From the NCBI RefSeq assembly GCF_012641075.1, contig NZ_JAAXLJ010000025.1:1-32494 (forward strand): 32,494 nt of DNA. The letters run 5' to 3'. Positions 1-7,523 of this stretch are shown here, in pieces. The notes under the pieces are model-generated. The model had not been told where the DNA came from, did not search any database, and was given only the letters and a program-made list of their open reading frames with translations. Numbering within the stretch: the stretch's first letter is position 1; every line of letters starts with the position of its first letter. This DNA is from Secundilactobacillus angelensis. Its GTDB lineage: Bacteria; Bacillota; Bacilli; Lactobacillales; Lactobacillaceae. A program made the translations under genes and the position numbers.

Positions 1-100
1 AAGGATACACCTGTTCCCATGCCGAACACAGAAGTTAAGCTTCAGCACGCCAAGAGTAGTTGGGGGATCGCCCCCTGCGAGGGTAGGACGTTGCCACGCA
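1..100 (+). rRNA. rrf: 5S ribosomal RNA, 3' part
   Basis: The first ~100 bases match the interior and 3' end of a Firmicutes 5S rRNA. They include the conserved core around CCGAACACAGAAGTTAAG at about 21-38, the GAGAGTAGT-like loop and the closing GGTAGGACGTTGCCACGC. Roughly the first 18-20 nt of the gene lie outside the window. A terminator follows at once, so this is the last gene of an rRNA operon unless tRNAs were lost. Confidence 0.95.
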
Positions 101-103
101 AAT

Positions 104-137
104 AAAGCAGTCATCGAGTAATCGGTGGCTGCTTTTT
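104..137 (+). terminator. Intrinsic terminator of the rRNA operon
   Basis: Arms AAAGCAGTCA (104-113) and TGGCTGCTTT (126-135) form a 10-bp stem with one G-U pair, followed by a T run. It ends the rRNA transcript directly after 5S. Confidence 0.85.
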
Positions 138-314
138 CGTATCACCAAAGGTTTGTTCGTCGACACAGCCTTAAAAACGATTAGTGAATACTAATTTTTT
201 TAGTGGAAAGTTTACTTGTAAACCTCGCTGGATCAACGTTCTCGAAAATGGAGTTTGTGAACTCAAAAATGAGACACTCAAGTTTTATGAGAATATGATA
301 GAATTGTAAGGAAG
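138..314. other. Intergenic region with short palindromes
   Basis: No gene is seen. There is an AT-rich inverted repeat with a T run (ATTAGT/ACTAAT, 180-201), a 14-bp palindrome of GTTTAC and GTAAAC arms around TT (210-223), and a small GAGTT/AACTC hairpin (251-264). The 210-223 palindrome could be an operator for the downstream symporter, but this is only a guess from symmetry. Confidence 0.35.
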
Positions 315-323
315 TGTTATAAT
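315..323 (+). promoter_or_regulatory. Extended -10 promoter for the symporter gene
   Basis: TGTTATAAT is a perfect extended -10 element (TG-n-TATAAT, hexamer at 318-323). No good -35 hexamer is seen 16-18 nt upstream, as is usual for extended -10 promoters. The predicted RNA start near 330 leaves a short leader before the ATG at 347. Confidence 0.6.
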
Positions 324-346
324 TCTTTAGATTGAGGGGCTCGGAA

Positions 347-1645
347 ATGAAACGTTATCGAGGTTATCGCTTAACCTTAGGCTGGCAAATTATGATTGGG
401 TTAGTCTTAGGAATTATTCTTGGTGTAGTTTTTTATCAGAATAAGACAGCGATTAACGCAATGCAAAATATTGGGACCATGTTTATTAATCTGATCCAAA
501 TGATTGTTTTACCAATTGTTGTTTCTTGTTTAACTGTTGGGATTGCCAACATGGGAGACATTAAAAAATTAGGCCGCGTTGGTGGTAAAACGCTGATTTA
601 TTTCGAATTAATGACGACCGTTGCTATTATTCTAGGTTTGATAGTTGCTAATATCTTCCACCCTGGTGACTTCATTAATATCCACCAATTACATTCTCAG
701 GATATCAGTCAATATGTCGCCACTGCTAAGACTGCTAAGTCACACAGTGGTATCTGGGCAACGTTGATGGGAATTATTCCAACTAACTTCTTTAGCGCAT
801 TAAGCACTGGTGACATGATGCCAGTGATCTTCTTCAGTGTCTTCTTTGGACTTGGAACAGCGGCGATTGGTGAACAGGGGAAAATCATTATTAATTTTCT
901 TCAAGCCGTTTCTGAAGTGATGTTCAAAGTGACCAACTGGGTTATGCACGCTGCTCCGATTGGTGTGTGTGCGCTAATTGGTGTAACTGTGGCACAAATG
1001 GGACTGTCGGCGTTAGCACCGTTAGGCTACTTTATTTTCCTAGCATATGCCACAATGATCGTGTTTATCTTGGTAGTGATGGGATTAGTTGGCCGTTTGT
1101 TTGGCCTTAATATTTTTACCTTACTAAAAGTTATTCGTGATGAAGTTGTTCTAGCGTTTTCAACTGCCAGTTCAGAAGCAGCTTTACCAAGAATTATTGA
1201 TAAAATGGATAAATTTGGGGTCAGCCAAGGAATCGTTTCCTTTGTAATTCCTACTGGTTACACGTTTAACTTAGATGGTTCAGCTATTTATCAATCTCTA
1301 GCTGCACTGTTCCTCGCCCAGGCTTACCATATCCACCTTAGCCTTGGTCAACAAATCACCTTACTAGTTGTCCTAATGATCACTTCAAAAGGTATGGCAG
1401 GCGTGCCAGGGGCCTCATTCGTGGTGCTGTTAGCCACGATTTCCACGATTGGTGTTCCGATGGCTGGTTTAACCTTTATTGCCGGTATCGATCGTCTAGT
1501 CGATATGGGTCGGACTGCGGTTAACGTGGTTGGTAACTCACTAGCTTCAGTTGTGATTGCTAAATCGGAAAAAGAGTTTAATGAGAAGCAATCAGCGGAA
1601 TTTGCGGCGACTTTTAATAAGCCGAAGACAACAACTGCCGACTGA
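347..1645 (+). CDS. Dicarboxylate/amino acid:cation symporter (DAACS family)
   Basis: This is a membrane symporter of the glutamate/aspartate/C4-dicarboxylate family (GltP/DctA/TcyP type). The 432-residue length is normal. It shows the serine-rich re-entrant motif STASSEAALPR near residue 272, the NLDGS motif near 307 (NMDGT in most relatives), MAGVPGAS near 350 and DMGRTAVNVVGN near 385-396. The last motif has Asn where many Na+-coupled members have Asp; proton coupling is possible but is inference. Eight hydrophobic helices plus two re-entrant loops fit the hydropathy. The ATG at 347 is chosen over an in-frame TTG at 332, because AGGGG at 335-339 sits 7 nt before the ATG. It is a single-gene unit with its own promoter and terminator. 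The substrate (glutamate, aspartate, cystine or dicarboxylate) cannot be decided. Confidence 0.9.
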   Translation: MKRYRGYRLTLGWQIMIGLVLGIILGVVFYQNKTAINAMQNIGTMFINLIQMIVLPIVVSCLTVGIANMGDIKKLGRVGGKTLIYFELMTTVAIILGLIVANIFHPGDFINIHQLHSQDISQYVATAKTAKSHSGIWATLMGIIPTNFFSALSTGDMMPVIFFSVFFGLGTAAIGEQGKIIINFLQAVSEVMFKVTNWVMHAAPIGVCALIGVTVAQMGLSALAPLGYFIFLAYATMIVFILVVMGLVGRLFGLNIFTLLKVIRDEVVLAFSTASSEAALPRIIDKMDKFGVSQGIVSFVIPTGYTFNLDGSAIYQSLAALFLAQAYHIHLSLGQQITLLVVLMITSKGMAGVPGASFVVLLATISTIGVPMAGLTFIAGIDRLVDMGRTAVNVVGNSLASVVIAKSEKEFNEKQSAEFAATFNKPKTTTAD

Positions 1646-1664
1646 TAATTGAAAGTAAATTAAA

Positions 1665-1694
1665 AGCGCTCTGGGTAGAACCAGAGCGCTTTTT
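1665..1694 (+). terminator. Intrinsic terminator after the symporter
   Basis: A perfect 10-bp stem, AGCGCTCTGG (1665-1674) with CCAGAGCGCT (1681-1690), has a 6-nt loop and a T5 tail. Confidence 0.93.
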
Positions 1695-2149
1695 CGGTGC
1701 TGTCTCAATTGGCTGACAACCGCAAGTGAGGTTGATTCCCATCAAGCTATACTTGTGATTATCGTTAACAAAATTGACAGCGTTATAGTAAATTTTATGA
1801 TGATGGTTGACGTTTTAAAATGACATTCTTACGCTTTTTAGCACGGATTAACTACTCTAAAATCTCCCCACGCAGTTCCCTACATGGTTAAGCACATTAT
1901 TTAGTTGACCGACATCTCACTGTCGAATGGCCAACTCGGGCGCCGAGACTCAGACTGCTGACCCTTACTTTCCCAATTGAATCGAACAATAAACTGATAG
2001 CACTAACGGATACGTTCAGGATCTTCGCTAAAAATCAGTTGCAACGCTGATTACGAAGAGAGTACAGTGAATAATCAGTATATCAATCATGATAAAAACG
2101 CCAATATGAGGCAGGGAAAGTAAGCGACACAGTTCAAGAATCGAAATGA
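1695..2149. other. Gene-free, probably eroded region downstream of the M-box
   Basis: No intact gene is seen on either strand. On the minus strand a frame of about 65 codons, open but without a good start and ending in TAG near 2030, would encode a hydrophobic stretch containing GVFIMIDILIIH. It overlaps the end of the 31-codon frame that starts at 2245 but lies in another phase. This looks like the residue of a membrane protein gene, not proven. Scattered short inverted repeats (for example CTTACTTTCCC near 1965 against its complement near 2114) have no obvious role. Confidence 0.4.
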
Positions 2150-2245
2150 TTACCGATTGCTCCCGTAGAAGTGAGCTATGACAGCCCGCTTTCCCTGACA
2201 CGCGTGATAAGACTGCGATCCAGGATCATATGTTTCAGTTGTCAT
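2150..2245 (-). pseudogene. 31-codon frame behind the M-box; likely remnant of a Mg transporter gene
   Basis: A strong ribosome binding site, GGAGGTG at 2259-2253, lies 7 nt before an ATG at 2245. The frame starts MTTETYDPGSQSYH and stops with TAA after 31 codons. M-box riboswitches normally precede Mg2+ transporter genes (mgtE, corA or P-type ATPases), so the good start signals joined to a very short frame suggest the 5' end of a decayed transporter gene. The peptide itself matches nothing I recognise. Alternatively it is a real small protein or a leader peptide under Mg control. Confidence 0.4.
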
Positions 2246-2286
2246 AGTTGCTCACCTCCAGTTGTGCTTGCCGTGCGTTAGGCGAT

Positions 2287-2318
2287 AAAAAACGCTCAGC
2301 CAACGAATTGACTGAGCG
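2287..2318 (-). terminator. Intrinsic terminator, expression platform of the M-box
   Basis: Read on the minus strand, the arms CGCTCAG (2318-2312) and CTGAGCG (2299-2293) are extended by three more pairs inside one mismatch and followed by U6 (2292-2287). Its position about 30 nt after the aptamer and before the start codon at 2245 fits a transcription-terminating Mg2+ switch, in which Mg2+ binding favours the terminator. Confidence 0.85.
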
Positions 2319-2349
2319 CATTGATTTGCACACTTAAATAACCTAAAAA

Positions 2350-2518
2350 GGTTGTTTAGCCAATCGTTGAGCTTTAGCACTATACGGCGTAGTTATTGGA
2401 TAACAGCCACATTAGACCGAGCCTTTTTTTAACTCGGACAGCTGACTCATTGGCGTTTTTCGACGTTTCTGAGCAGTAGCGTTTTCCGTATAGGAGCCTC
2501 ACCTAACGGCTTATTCTA
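2350..2518 (-). promoter_or_regulatory. M-box (ykoK leader) magnesium riboswitch
   Basis: The minus strand carries the M-box hallmarks in order. The 5' block CGTTAGGTGAGGCTCC is at 2509-2494. It is followed by a CTATACGG arm, ACGCTACTGCTCAGAAA, the AAACGCCAATGAG block, a variable GC hairpin with an A-rich loop, and the 3' block CCGTATAGTGCTAAAGCTC (2387-2369). The 5' CTATACGG and 3' CCGTATAG arms are exactly complementary, as in known M-boxes. In this family the aptamer senses Mg2+ and represses transporter genes. Its own promoter (2531-2559) and terminator (2287-2318) are present, but no intact transporter gene follows. Confidence 0.9.
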
Positions 2519-2530
2519 TTTCCATACTTA

Positions 2531-2559
2531 AGTATACTTGATTTTATCAGAAATAACAA
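2531..2559 (-). promoter_or_regulatory. Sigma-A promoter for the M-box transcript
   Basis: On the minus strand, TTGTTA (2559-2554) and TATACT (2536-2531) are separated by 17 nt. Transcription would start near 2524, a few bases before the aptamer. Confidence 0.75.
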
Positions 2560-2601
2560 ATCATATGCTACCTAAAAATATCGTGAATTTGGCTTAATAC
2601 A

Positions 2602-3627
2602 TTATAATATTGCTATTAAAGCCGCTACTTCGTCTTCGGTTGTGGACCAACTCGTGACGAAGCGAATAGCGGTGTGGGTGCTATCAACTATTTCCCAGAA
2701 TGAGAAATCAACCTGTTTTTTGAGTTTTTCTAGTTGGCTGTTATTCACCACAACAAATTGCTGATTTGTGGGTGAGTCAATCAAAAATTGGTAACCTTTG
2801 TCTTTTAGAGCCTGTTTTAGTTTCATTGCTAAGACAATCGCATGTTGACTGATCTTGAAATACAAATTATCAGTGAACAGTGCATCAAATTGAACCCCAA
2901 TAAGACGGCCCTTTGCAAGCATGGCACCTTGTCGCTTAATTTTAGTTGTAAATCGCATTGGGACATTTTGGTGTGTGAACACCACGGCCTCACCTGCTAA
3001 GGCACCAACTTTCGTACCACCGATATAGAAGACATCACAGTATGTTGCAATGTCAGCCAAACTTAATTCATTTTCTGGACTCATTAACGCGTACCCCAGT
3101 CGAGCACCATCCATGAATAAGGTTAACTGATTAGCGCGACATACTTTGGACAAATCGGCTAGTTCTTGTTTGCTATAAAGCGTGCCGACTTCAGTTGCGT
3201 ATGAAATATATACCATACCTGGCGCAACCATTTGGCCATGGTTCTCATCGGCCTGCCAGTCATCCAAATAGGTTTGGAGATTGTTTGCTGTTACTTTACC
3301 GTCTACCCCTGGCAATGTGAGGACTTTGTGACCAGTATATTCAATTGAACCAGCTTCGTGAAAATTAATGTGACCGGAATCAGCCGCAACAACCCCTTCA
3401 TCACCATCCAAGAGGTTTGAAATAACGACTTGGTTGGTTTGTGTACCACCAGAAATAAAAAAGACTTCAGCCTCTGGCATTTGGCAAGCAGTTTTAATTT
3501 TTTCGGCGGCTCGCTTGGTATAGTCGTCTTGTCCGTAGCCGGGTTGAGCATCCATGTTGGTATCGACTAATGCCTGCAAAACTTTAGGGTGCGCACCACG
3601 AGAATAATCGTTTGCAAAGGGTAACAT
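2602..3627 (-). CDS. ltaE: Low-specificity L-threonine aldolase (PLP enzyme)
   Basis: It cleaves L-threonine or L-allo-threonine to glycine and acetaldehyde and belongs to the beta-eliminating lyase group of fold-type I PLP enzymes. The 341 residues show the N-terminal NDYSRGAHPKVLQAL segment, the FISGGTQTNQ cofactor loop, FMDGARLGYAL with the PLP-binding Asp, and GGTKVGAL near residue 205 with the Schiff-base Lys. The ATG at 3627 is preferred to an in-frame TTG at 3645, because AGAGG at 3639-3635 lies 7 nt upstream of it. No convincing terminator is seen after the stop; readthrough into the M-box region is possible. It could supply glycine and one-carbon units, which would link loosely to the folate genes downstream. 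Confidence 0.92.
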   Translation of the reverse strand: MLPFANDYSRGAHPKVLQALVDTNMDAQPGYGQDDYTKRAAEKIKTACQMPEAEVFFISGGTQTNQVVISNLLDGDEGVVAADSGHINFHEAGSIEYTGHKVLTLPGVDGKVTANNLQTYLDDWQADENHGQMVAPGMVYISYATEVGTLYSKQELADLSKVCRANQLTLFMDGARLGYALMSPENELSLADIATYCDVFYIGGTKVGALAGEAVVFTHQNVPMRFTTKIKRQGAMLAKGRLIGVQFDALFTDNLYFKISQHAIVLAMKLKQALKDKGYQFLIDSPTNQQFVVVNNSQLEKLKKQVDFSFWEIVDSTHTAIRFVTSWSTTEDEVAALIAIL

Positions 3628-3663
3628 GTTTTTTCCTCTTTTCAATGATGTAGTAAGTGTTTA

Positions 3664-3691
3664 TATATAGTTTACGCTATTTTTTAGTGAA
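3664..3691 (-). promoter_or_regulatory. Probable promoter of the threonine aldolase gene
   Basis: On the minus strand, TTCACT (3691-3686) and TATATA (3669-3664) are 16 nt apart, about 40 nt before the start codon. Confidence 0.45.
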
Positions 3692-3725
3692 TTGGCCGCT
3701 TGAAATGTCCTAGCCGGTACTTCTC

Positions 3726-3754
3726 TTACAAAATTAGCTTAAAAGAACTATACT
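3726..3754 (+). promoter_or_regulatory. Promoter of the small gene at 3791
   Basis: TTACAA (3726-3731) and TATACT (3749-3754) are exactly 17 nt apart. Confidence 0.7.
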
Positions 3755-3790
3755 TAAGGTGTGGATTTATTAAATTAAGGAGTGATCTTT

Positions 3791-4141
3791 GTGCTACAAC
3801 CAGGTGTTGTTTTATTTGATCAATTGAGTGATGAAGCTAAGTCTCGCGCCATTCATGATTTTATTGATTTCTATCTGAGAAAATATTCAAACAATAGTCT
3901 TGAAATTTTGACGGATTATCCCATTCAATACGAAGTAGAACAAATCAATCATGATATCCAACAGAATTCGAACTTCCATCCAGAACAACTCCGCGATTTC
4001 ATATATCAAAATGACGGCGAATTATTTGAACGTATCATTTCGTCACTTGATCAATCATTCATGGAAAATGGTGTCATGGCTGATCAATCGTTTGACGATT
4101 GGTATCAGCAAAAGTATGATGAAATTTCAAAGGGCCTCTAG
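3791..4141 (+). CDS. Small acidic protein of unknown function
   Basis: A 116-residue soluble protein, rich in Asp, Glu, Gln and Asn, with no signal peptide or membrane segment. I do not recognise the family. Helix-prone segments such as DEAKSRAIHDFIDFYLRKY and two FE/DD-rich stretches suggest a compact helical protein. The GTG at 3791 is chosen because AAGGAG (3777-3782) lies 8 nt upstream; an in-frame GTG at 3782 overlaps that site and is unlikely. It has its own promoter and a strong terminator, so it is a monocistronic unit between the threonine aldolase and an oxidoreductase. Confidence 0.75.
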   Translation: MLQPGVVLFDQLSDEAKSRAIHDFIDFYLRKYSNNSLEILTDYPIQYEVEQINHDIQQNSNFHPEQLRDFIYQNDGELFERIISSLDQSFMENGVMADQSFDDWYQQKYDEISKGL

Positions 4142-4159
4142 CCTGATAATTGAAGCCAA

Positions 4160-4199
4160 ACAAAAACCGGCGAAGCCTGAAGGGGCTCGCCGGTTTTTG
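4160..4199. terminator. Strong bidirectional-looking terminator
   Basis: AAAAACCGGCGA pairs with TCGCCGGTTTTT and the inner arms AGCC/GGCT extend the stem. The A run and T run would allow termination in either direction; the gene ending here is the one at 3791. Confidence 0.9.
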
Positions 4200-4461
4200 T
4201 AACAAGTTACCAAAATGGTAACGGGAATGTAGGTTGATAAGTAGATTAATTCCAATCCTAGGGGAGATTGAAAAGATGTCGGTTTTGCCTAATAAACCGG
4301 CTTGATGAGTAAAACGTAGTCTCTAAACTACGGGTAAAGAATAGCAATTATATTTTAAATCAAGCTTAAAAACACACATAAGGGTATATGTTAGCGCTGG
4401 ACAAATCAGATAGGTATAATGAGGAACTATAAACTTTGTATGGTAATTGGAGGATATTTTT
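4200..4461 (+). promoter_or_regulatory. Leader region with tandem hairpins and a possible -10
   Basis: No gene longer than a 9-codon frame is seen (ATG at 4276 behind GGGGAG at 4261-4266). There is an inverted repeat GTTACC/GGTAAC (4206-4222), a hairpin CGGTTT/AAACCG (4280-4299) and a hairpin CGTAGT/ACTACG (4315-4332). A TATAAT at 4415-4420 is a candidate -10 for the next gene, with no good -35. Confidence 0.45.
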
Positions 4462-5103
4462 ATGAAAGTATTTGTTATCGGTGCCAACGGTAATGTTGGT
4501 CGGTTGATCAGTAAGCAGTTAAGTGAAAAAGGTGAAGACGTTGTTGCGGGAATCCGCAAGCCAGAACAAGCTGCTTTCTTTGATGATTTGCACATTAAAA
4601 CTGCTCACGTTGATCTTTTGGGTCGGCCAGAAGAACTTGGCGTGACGTTAGATGGATTTGATGCTATCATCTTCACGGCGGGTTCCGGTGGTAAAACGGG
4701 TGATGATATGACGTTATTGATTGATCTGGATGGTGCCGTCAAGAGCATGCAAGCAGCGCAGATTGCTGGTGTTAAACGGTATGTGATGGTCAGCGCACTG
4801 TGGGCTGAAGACCGCAATCGCTGGAATGATGCTATTCGTCCGTATTATGCAGCGAAGTTCTACGCGGATGAATGGTTACGATACAGAACTGATTTAGATT
4901 ATACGATTGTTGAACCTGGCGCGCTCACTTTTGATGAGGGTACTGGAAAGATTAACACCGCTGGCATCGAAGGCGGATCAATAGCTCGTGAAGATGTGGC
5001 TAGTACCGTTGTAGCTACTTTGGATCAACCAAAAACCATTAATAAAACGATTCCGGTGGTTACTGGCGAGACACCAATTTCGGAAGCATTAAAAAACATT
5101 TAA
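4462..5103 (+). CDS. NAD(P)-binding oxidoreductase, atypical SDR (NmrA/YwnB-like)
   Basis: A 213-residue single-domain Rossmann protein. The N-terminal KVFVIGANGNVGRLI holds the glycine-rich dinucleotide loop (GxxGxxG), AGIRKPEQ fits the NADP-preferring arginine after beta-2, FDAIIFTAGSGGKTG follows beta-4, and PYYAAK gives a YxxxK pair near residues 132-136. The family includes NAD(P)H-binding redox sensors and flavin or quinone reductase-like proteins; the substrate is unknown. The ATG at 4462 has TTGGAGGA (4446-4453) 8 nt upstream; an in-frame TTG at 4447 lies within that site and is rejected. It appears to be transcribed alone or with the VanZ gene downstream. Confidence 0.85.
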   Translation: MKVFVIGANGNVGRLISKQLSEKGEDVVAGIRKPEQAAFFDDLHIKTAHVDLLGRPEELGVTLDGFDAIIFTAGSGGKTGDDMTLLIDLDGAVKSMQAAQIAGVKRYVMVSALWAEDRNRWNDAIRPYYAAKFYADEWLRYRTDLDYTIVEPGALTFDEGTGKINTAGIEGGSIAREDVASTVVATLDQPKTINKTIPVVTGETPISEALKNI

Positions 5104-5204
5104 ACACTATTCATGCACCTATCTTTCTAGATTATCCAGGGTTATAGTGATGATTGTTAATTAATCGGCGTTGCTATCAACTCACTTTTGAAGGAGGTGC
5201 TTGG

Positions 5205-5756
5205 ATGATTAATTATTCTCAATGGCTGCCATATCTAGCTTACGTGTTCATCGTCATGATTGGGATTGGTGTTCTAGCTGGTCAAAAGCGAACCATGGGC
5301 CAAATGGTGACCATCGTAACCTTTGGCGTTTATCTTGCTTTTGTGGGATATTTGACGTTAACACCAACTTCTTATGCGTTTGGCAGCGTGCCCACCATGC
5401 GACCGTTTTGGGTGGGGAATGCACCCACAAACCCAATTCCTTTCCGTGGAATTGAAATGGATTTCTATCTGAATATTTTGATGATGGTACCAATGGGTGT
5501 TTATCTGAGACTGCTTTGTAAGGCTGATTTTCGTCAGATCATCGGTATTGGTTTTTTAATTGGCATCAGTATCGAAACGACCCAGTTCATTTTAGATAGC
5601 GTGCTACAAATGTCTCGTTGGGTCGATATTAATGACATCATTACCAATGCTTTCGGTGTCGTGATTGGATACGTAATGGTTTTACTGTTACAGCATTCGC
5701 CACTAAAGCGACTGGTGAGGTATTTTTCAATCAGTTCACTGAGATTCACTAAATAA
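5205..5756 (+). CDS. VanZ family membrane protein
   Basis: A 183-residue protein with about five hydrophobic helices. It shows the VanZ hallmarks: GYLTLTP, NPIPFRGIEMDFYLNILMMVPMGVY, the acidic IETTQ segment, then RWVDINDIITNAFGVVIGY. VanZ-like proteins in lactobacilli are common and usually of unknown role; teicoplanin resistance is known only for some enterococcal members, so no resistance is inferred here. The ATG at 5205 is chosen because AAGGAGGTG at 5191-5199 precedes it; an in-frame upstream TTG at 5154 has no such site. About 100 nt separate it from the oxidoreductase gene. Confidence 0.88.
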   Translation: MINYSQWLPYLAYVFIVMIGIGVLAGQKRTMGQMVTIVTFGVYLAFVGYLTLTPTSYAFGSVPTMRPFWVGNAPTNPIPFRGIEMDFYLNILMMVPMGVYLRLLCKADFRQIIGIGFLIGISIETTQFILDSVLQMSRWVDINDIITNAFGVVIGYVMVLLLQHSPLKRLVRYFSISSLRFTK

Positions 5757-5760
5757 GACA

Positions 5761-5799
5761 AAAAAACGACTGGTCGATTTTTTCGGCCAGTCGTTTTTA
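5761..5799. terminator. Bidirectional terminator between VanZ gene and gnd
   Basis: AAAAAACGACTGGTCGA pairs with TCGGCCAGTCGTTTTT around a short T loop. It lies between convergent genes and has runs suited to both strands. Confidence 0.92.
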
Positions 5800-5813
5800 A
5801 ATTGTCTAAGTGA

Positions 5814-7250
5814 TTATTGTTCTTCGTACCATGGGTAGTGGAATGAACCATCGCGGTCGACACGCTCGTAAGTGTGGGCACCGAAGTAGTCACGTTGTGC
5901 TTGCAGCAAGTTAGCAGGCAATACTTCTGAACGGTATGAATCGTAGTAAGTAATTGCGGCACTCAGAGATGGTACTGGAACGCCCATCTTGATTGCTAAA
6001 GCAACAACTTCACGGGTTGATTCTTGATACTTCGCAGCAATGTCCTTGAAGTAGTCGTCTAACAGTAAGTTAGTTAAATCAGGCTTCTTGTCAAAAGCAT
6101 CAGTGATGTTTTGCAGGAATTGTGCACGGATAATGCATCCGGCACGCCAGATTTGTGCTAATTGACCATATTGTAGATCCCAATCGTAAGCTTCTGAAGC
6201 GAACCGAAGTTGTTCGAAACCTTGGGCATAACTCATGATCTTACTGAAGTAAAGGGCTTGGCGAATCTTTTCAACCATTTCCTTCTTGTCACCAAAGGTT
6301 TCGTTAGCTTTTGGTGCAGCTAAGGTCTTAGAAGCAGTGACACGTTCGTTCTTCATCATTGAAATGTAACGAGCGTAAACAGCTTCAGTAATAACGGATT
6401 GTGGTACTTGAACGTTCAAAGCATCTTCTGAACTCCACTTACCAGTACCCTTGTTGTTACCACGGTCTAAGATCATGTCAAGGATTGGCTTGCTCTTGTC
6501 AGCGCCAAGATCATCTTTACGAGTCAAAATATCAGCTGTAATTTCGATCAAGTAACTGTCGAGCTCGCCTTTGTTCCAGTCTTTGAAGATGTCAGCCATT
6601 TCGTCAACGGAAAGGCCTAAGACGTTCCGCATGATGTTGTAGCTTTCATCGATGAGTTCCTCATCACCATATTCGATACCGTTGTGCACCATCTTAACGT
6701 AGTGACCAGCACCGTTAGGGCCGATGTAAGTGACACATGGTTTGCCATCTTGATCAGCTTTAGCAGCAATTTTTTCAAGAATTGGAGCAACTAAATCATA
6801 AGCTTCTTTTTGACCACCGGGCATCAATGATGGGCCTTTAAGGGCACCAAGTTCACCACCGGAAACACCCATCCCGATAAAGTTGATTCCTGATTTATCG
6901 AGTTTGGCGTTCCGTGCCATTGTATCGTGGAAGTTAGTGTTACCACCATCAATTAAAACATCACCCTTGTCGAGCAATGGAATTAATTCATCGATAACAG
7001 CATCAGTTGGCTTACCAGCTTTAACCATTAAGAGGATACGACGAGGCTTTTCCAGTGAATCCACGAATTCTTCGATTGTGTGACTAGCGACTAATTTCTT
7101 GTCACCATGATCCTTCATCACTTGATCGGTCTTTGCAGCCGTACGGTTATAAATACCAACAGTGTAGCCGCGACTTTCAATGTTAAGGGCTAAGTTCTTA
7201 CCCATAACGGCCATTCCGACAACACCGATATTTGCTAATTTATCTGCCAT
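5814..7250 (-). CDS. gnd: 6-phosphogluconate dehydrogenase, decarboxylating
   Basis: It converts 6-phosphogluconate to ribulose 5-phosphate and CO2 with NADP+ or NAD+, the second dehydrogenase of the oxidative pentose phosphate route. The 478-residue length is normal. Visible are [15 protein letters not shown] at the N-terminal Rossmann fold, [20 protein letters not shown], the catalytic segment [16 protein letters not shown] near residues 183-197 with Lys and Glu, and the C-terminal tail [13 protein letters not shown]. It starts at ATG 7250 behind AAGGAAGG. It lies next to zwf on the same strand but has its own upstream region, and the codon use looks that of a highly expressed gene. Confidence 0.97.
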   Translation of the reverse strand: MADKLANIGVVGMAVMGKNLALNIESRGYTVGIYNRTAAKTDQVMKDHGDKKLVASHTIEEFVDSLEKPRRILLMVKAGKPTDAVIDELIPLLDKGDVLIDGGNTNFHDTMARNAKLDKSGINFIGMGVSGGELGALKGPSLMPGGQKEAYDLVAPILEKIAAKADQDGKPCVTYIGPNGAGHYVKMVHNGIEYGDEELIDESYNIMRNVLGLSVDEMADIFKDWNKGELDSYLIEITADILTRKDDLGADKSKPILDMILDRGNNKGTGKWSSEDALNVQVPQSVITEAVYARYISMMKNERVTASKTLAAPKANETFGDKKEMVEKIRQALYFSKIMSYAQGFEQLRFASEAYDWDLQYGQLAQIWRAGCIIRAQFLQNITDAFDKKPDLTNLLLDDYFKDIAAKYQESTREVVALAIKMGVPVPSLSAAITYYDSYRSEVLPANLLQAQRDYFGAHTYERVDRDGSFHYPWYEEQ

Positions 7251-7296
7251 TACAAACCTTCCTTTAAAAGAAATATATTAGTTGAAGCACAACCTT

Positions 7297-7325
7297 AGTT
7301 TAACATTTCACAATCAGAATGTGAA
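7297..7325 (-). promoter_or_regulatory. Probable gnd promoter overlapped by an inverted repeat
   Basis: On the minus strand, TTCACA (7325-7320) and TAAACT (7302-7297) are 17 nt apart. An inverted repeat TTCACA (7307-7312) / TGTGAA (7320-7325) covers the -35 and spacer and could bind a regulator. Two more TTTCACA copies lie at 7393-7399 and 7429-7435. Confidence 0.45.
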
Positions 7326-7523
7326 GAATCTAATCCTATTTAAGCAATAAAAAATTTAGTGATAAAGTTAAGATTGTAGTGAAATGAAGTGCTTTCACAG
7401 AAATGATGGGGGTATAAAACCACTGAAATTTCACAAGTGGTTAAATTTAATAGGAAGTCATATCTGCACCAGTTCACCACACCACCGTCCCTTTGTAGCT
7501 AATGCAGTCTGTTTAAATGTCCT
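7326..7523. other. Intergenic region between gnd and the secreted protein gene
   Basis: No gene is seen. The two extra TTTCACA copies and a CCACT/AGTGG symmetry around GAAATTTC (7420-7440) are the only structure noted. Confidence 0.3.

Noticed and set aside
2112-2197. Inverted repeat CAGGGAAAG / CTTTCCCTG as a mobile element end or attachment site
   Set aside because: The arms are only 9 bp, there is no transposase frame nearby and no flanking target duplication is seen.
3951-4202. 83-codon plus-strand frame overlapping the small gene at 3791
   Set aside because: It starts inside that gene, has no ribosome binding site and runs through the terminator.
5222-5493. Alternative frames on both strands inside the VanZ gene
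   Set aside because: The VanZ frame has family motifs and a strong ribosome binding site; the others have neither.
5205-5756. Glycopeptide resistance gene vanZ
   Set aside because: Only the general VanZ-like fold is supported; there are no other van genes near, and such proteins are common in lactobacilli.
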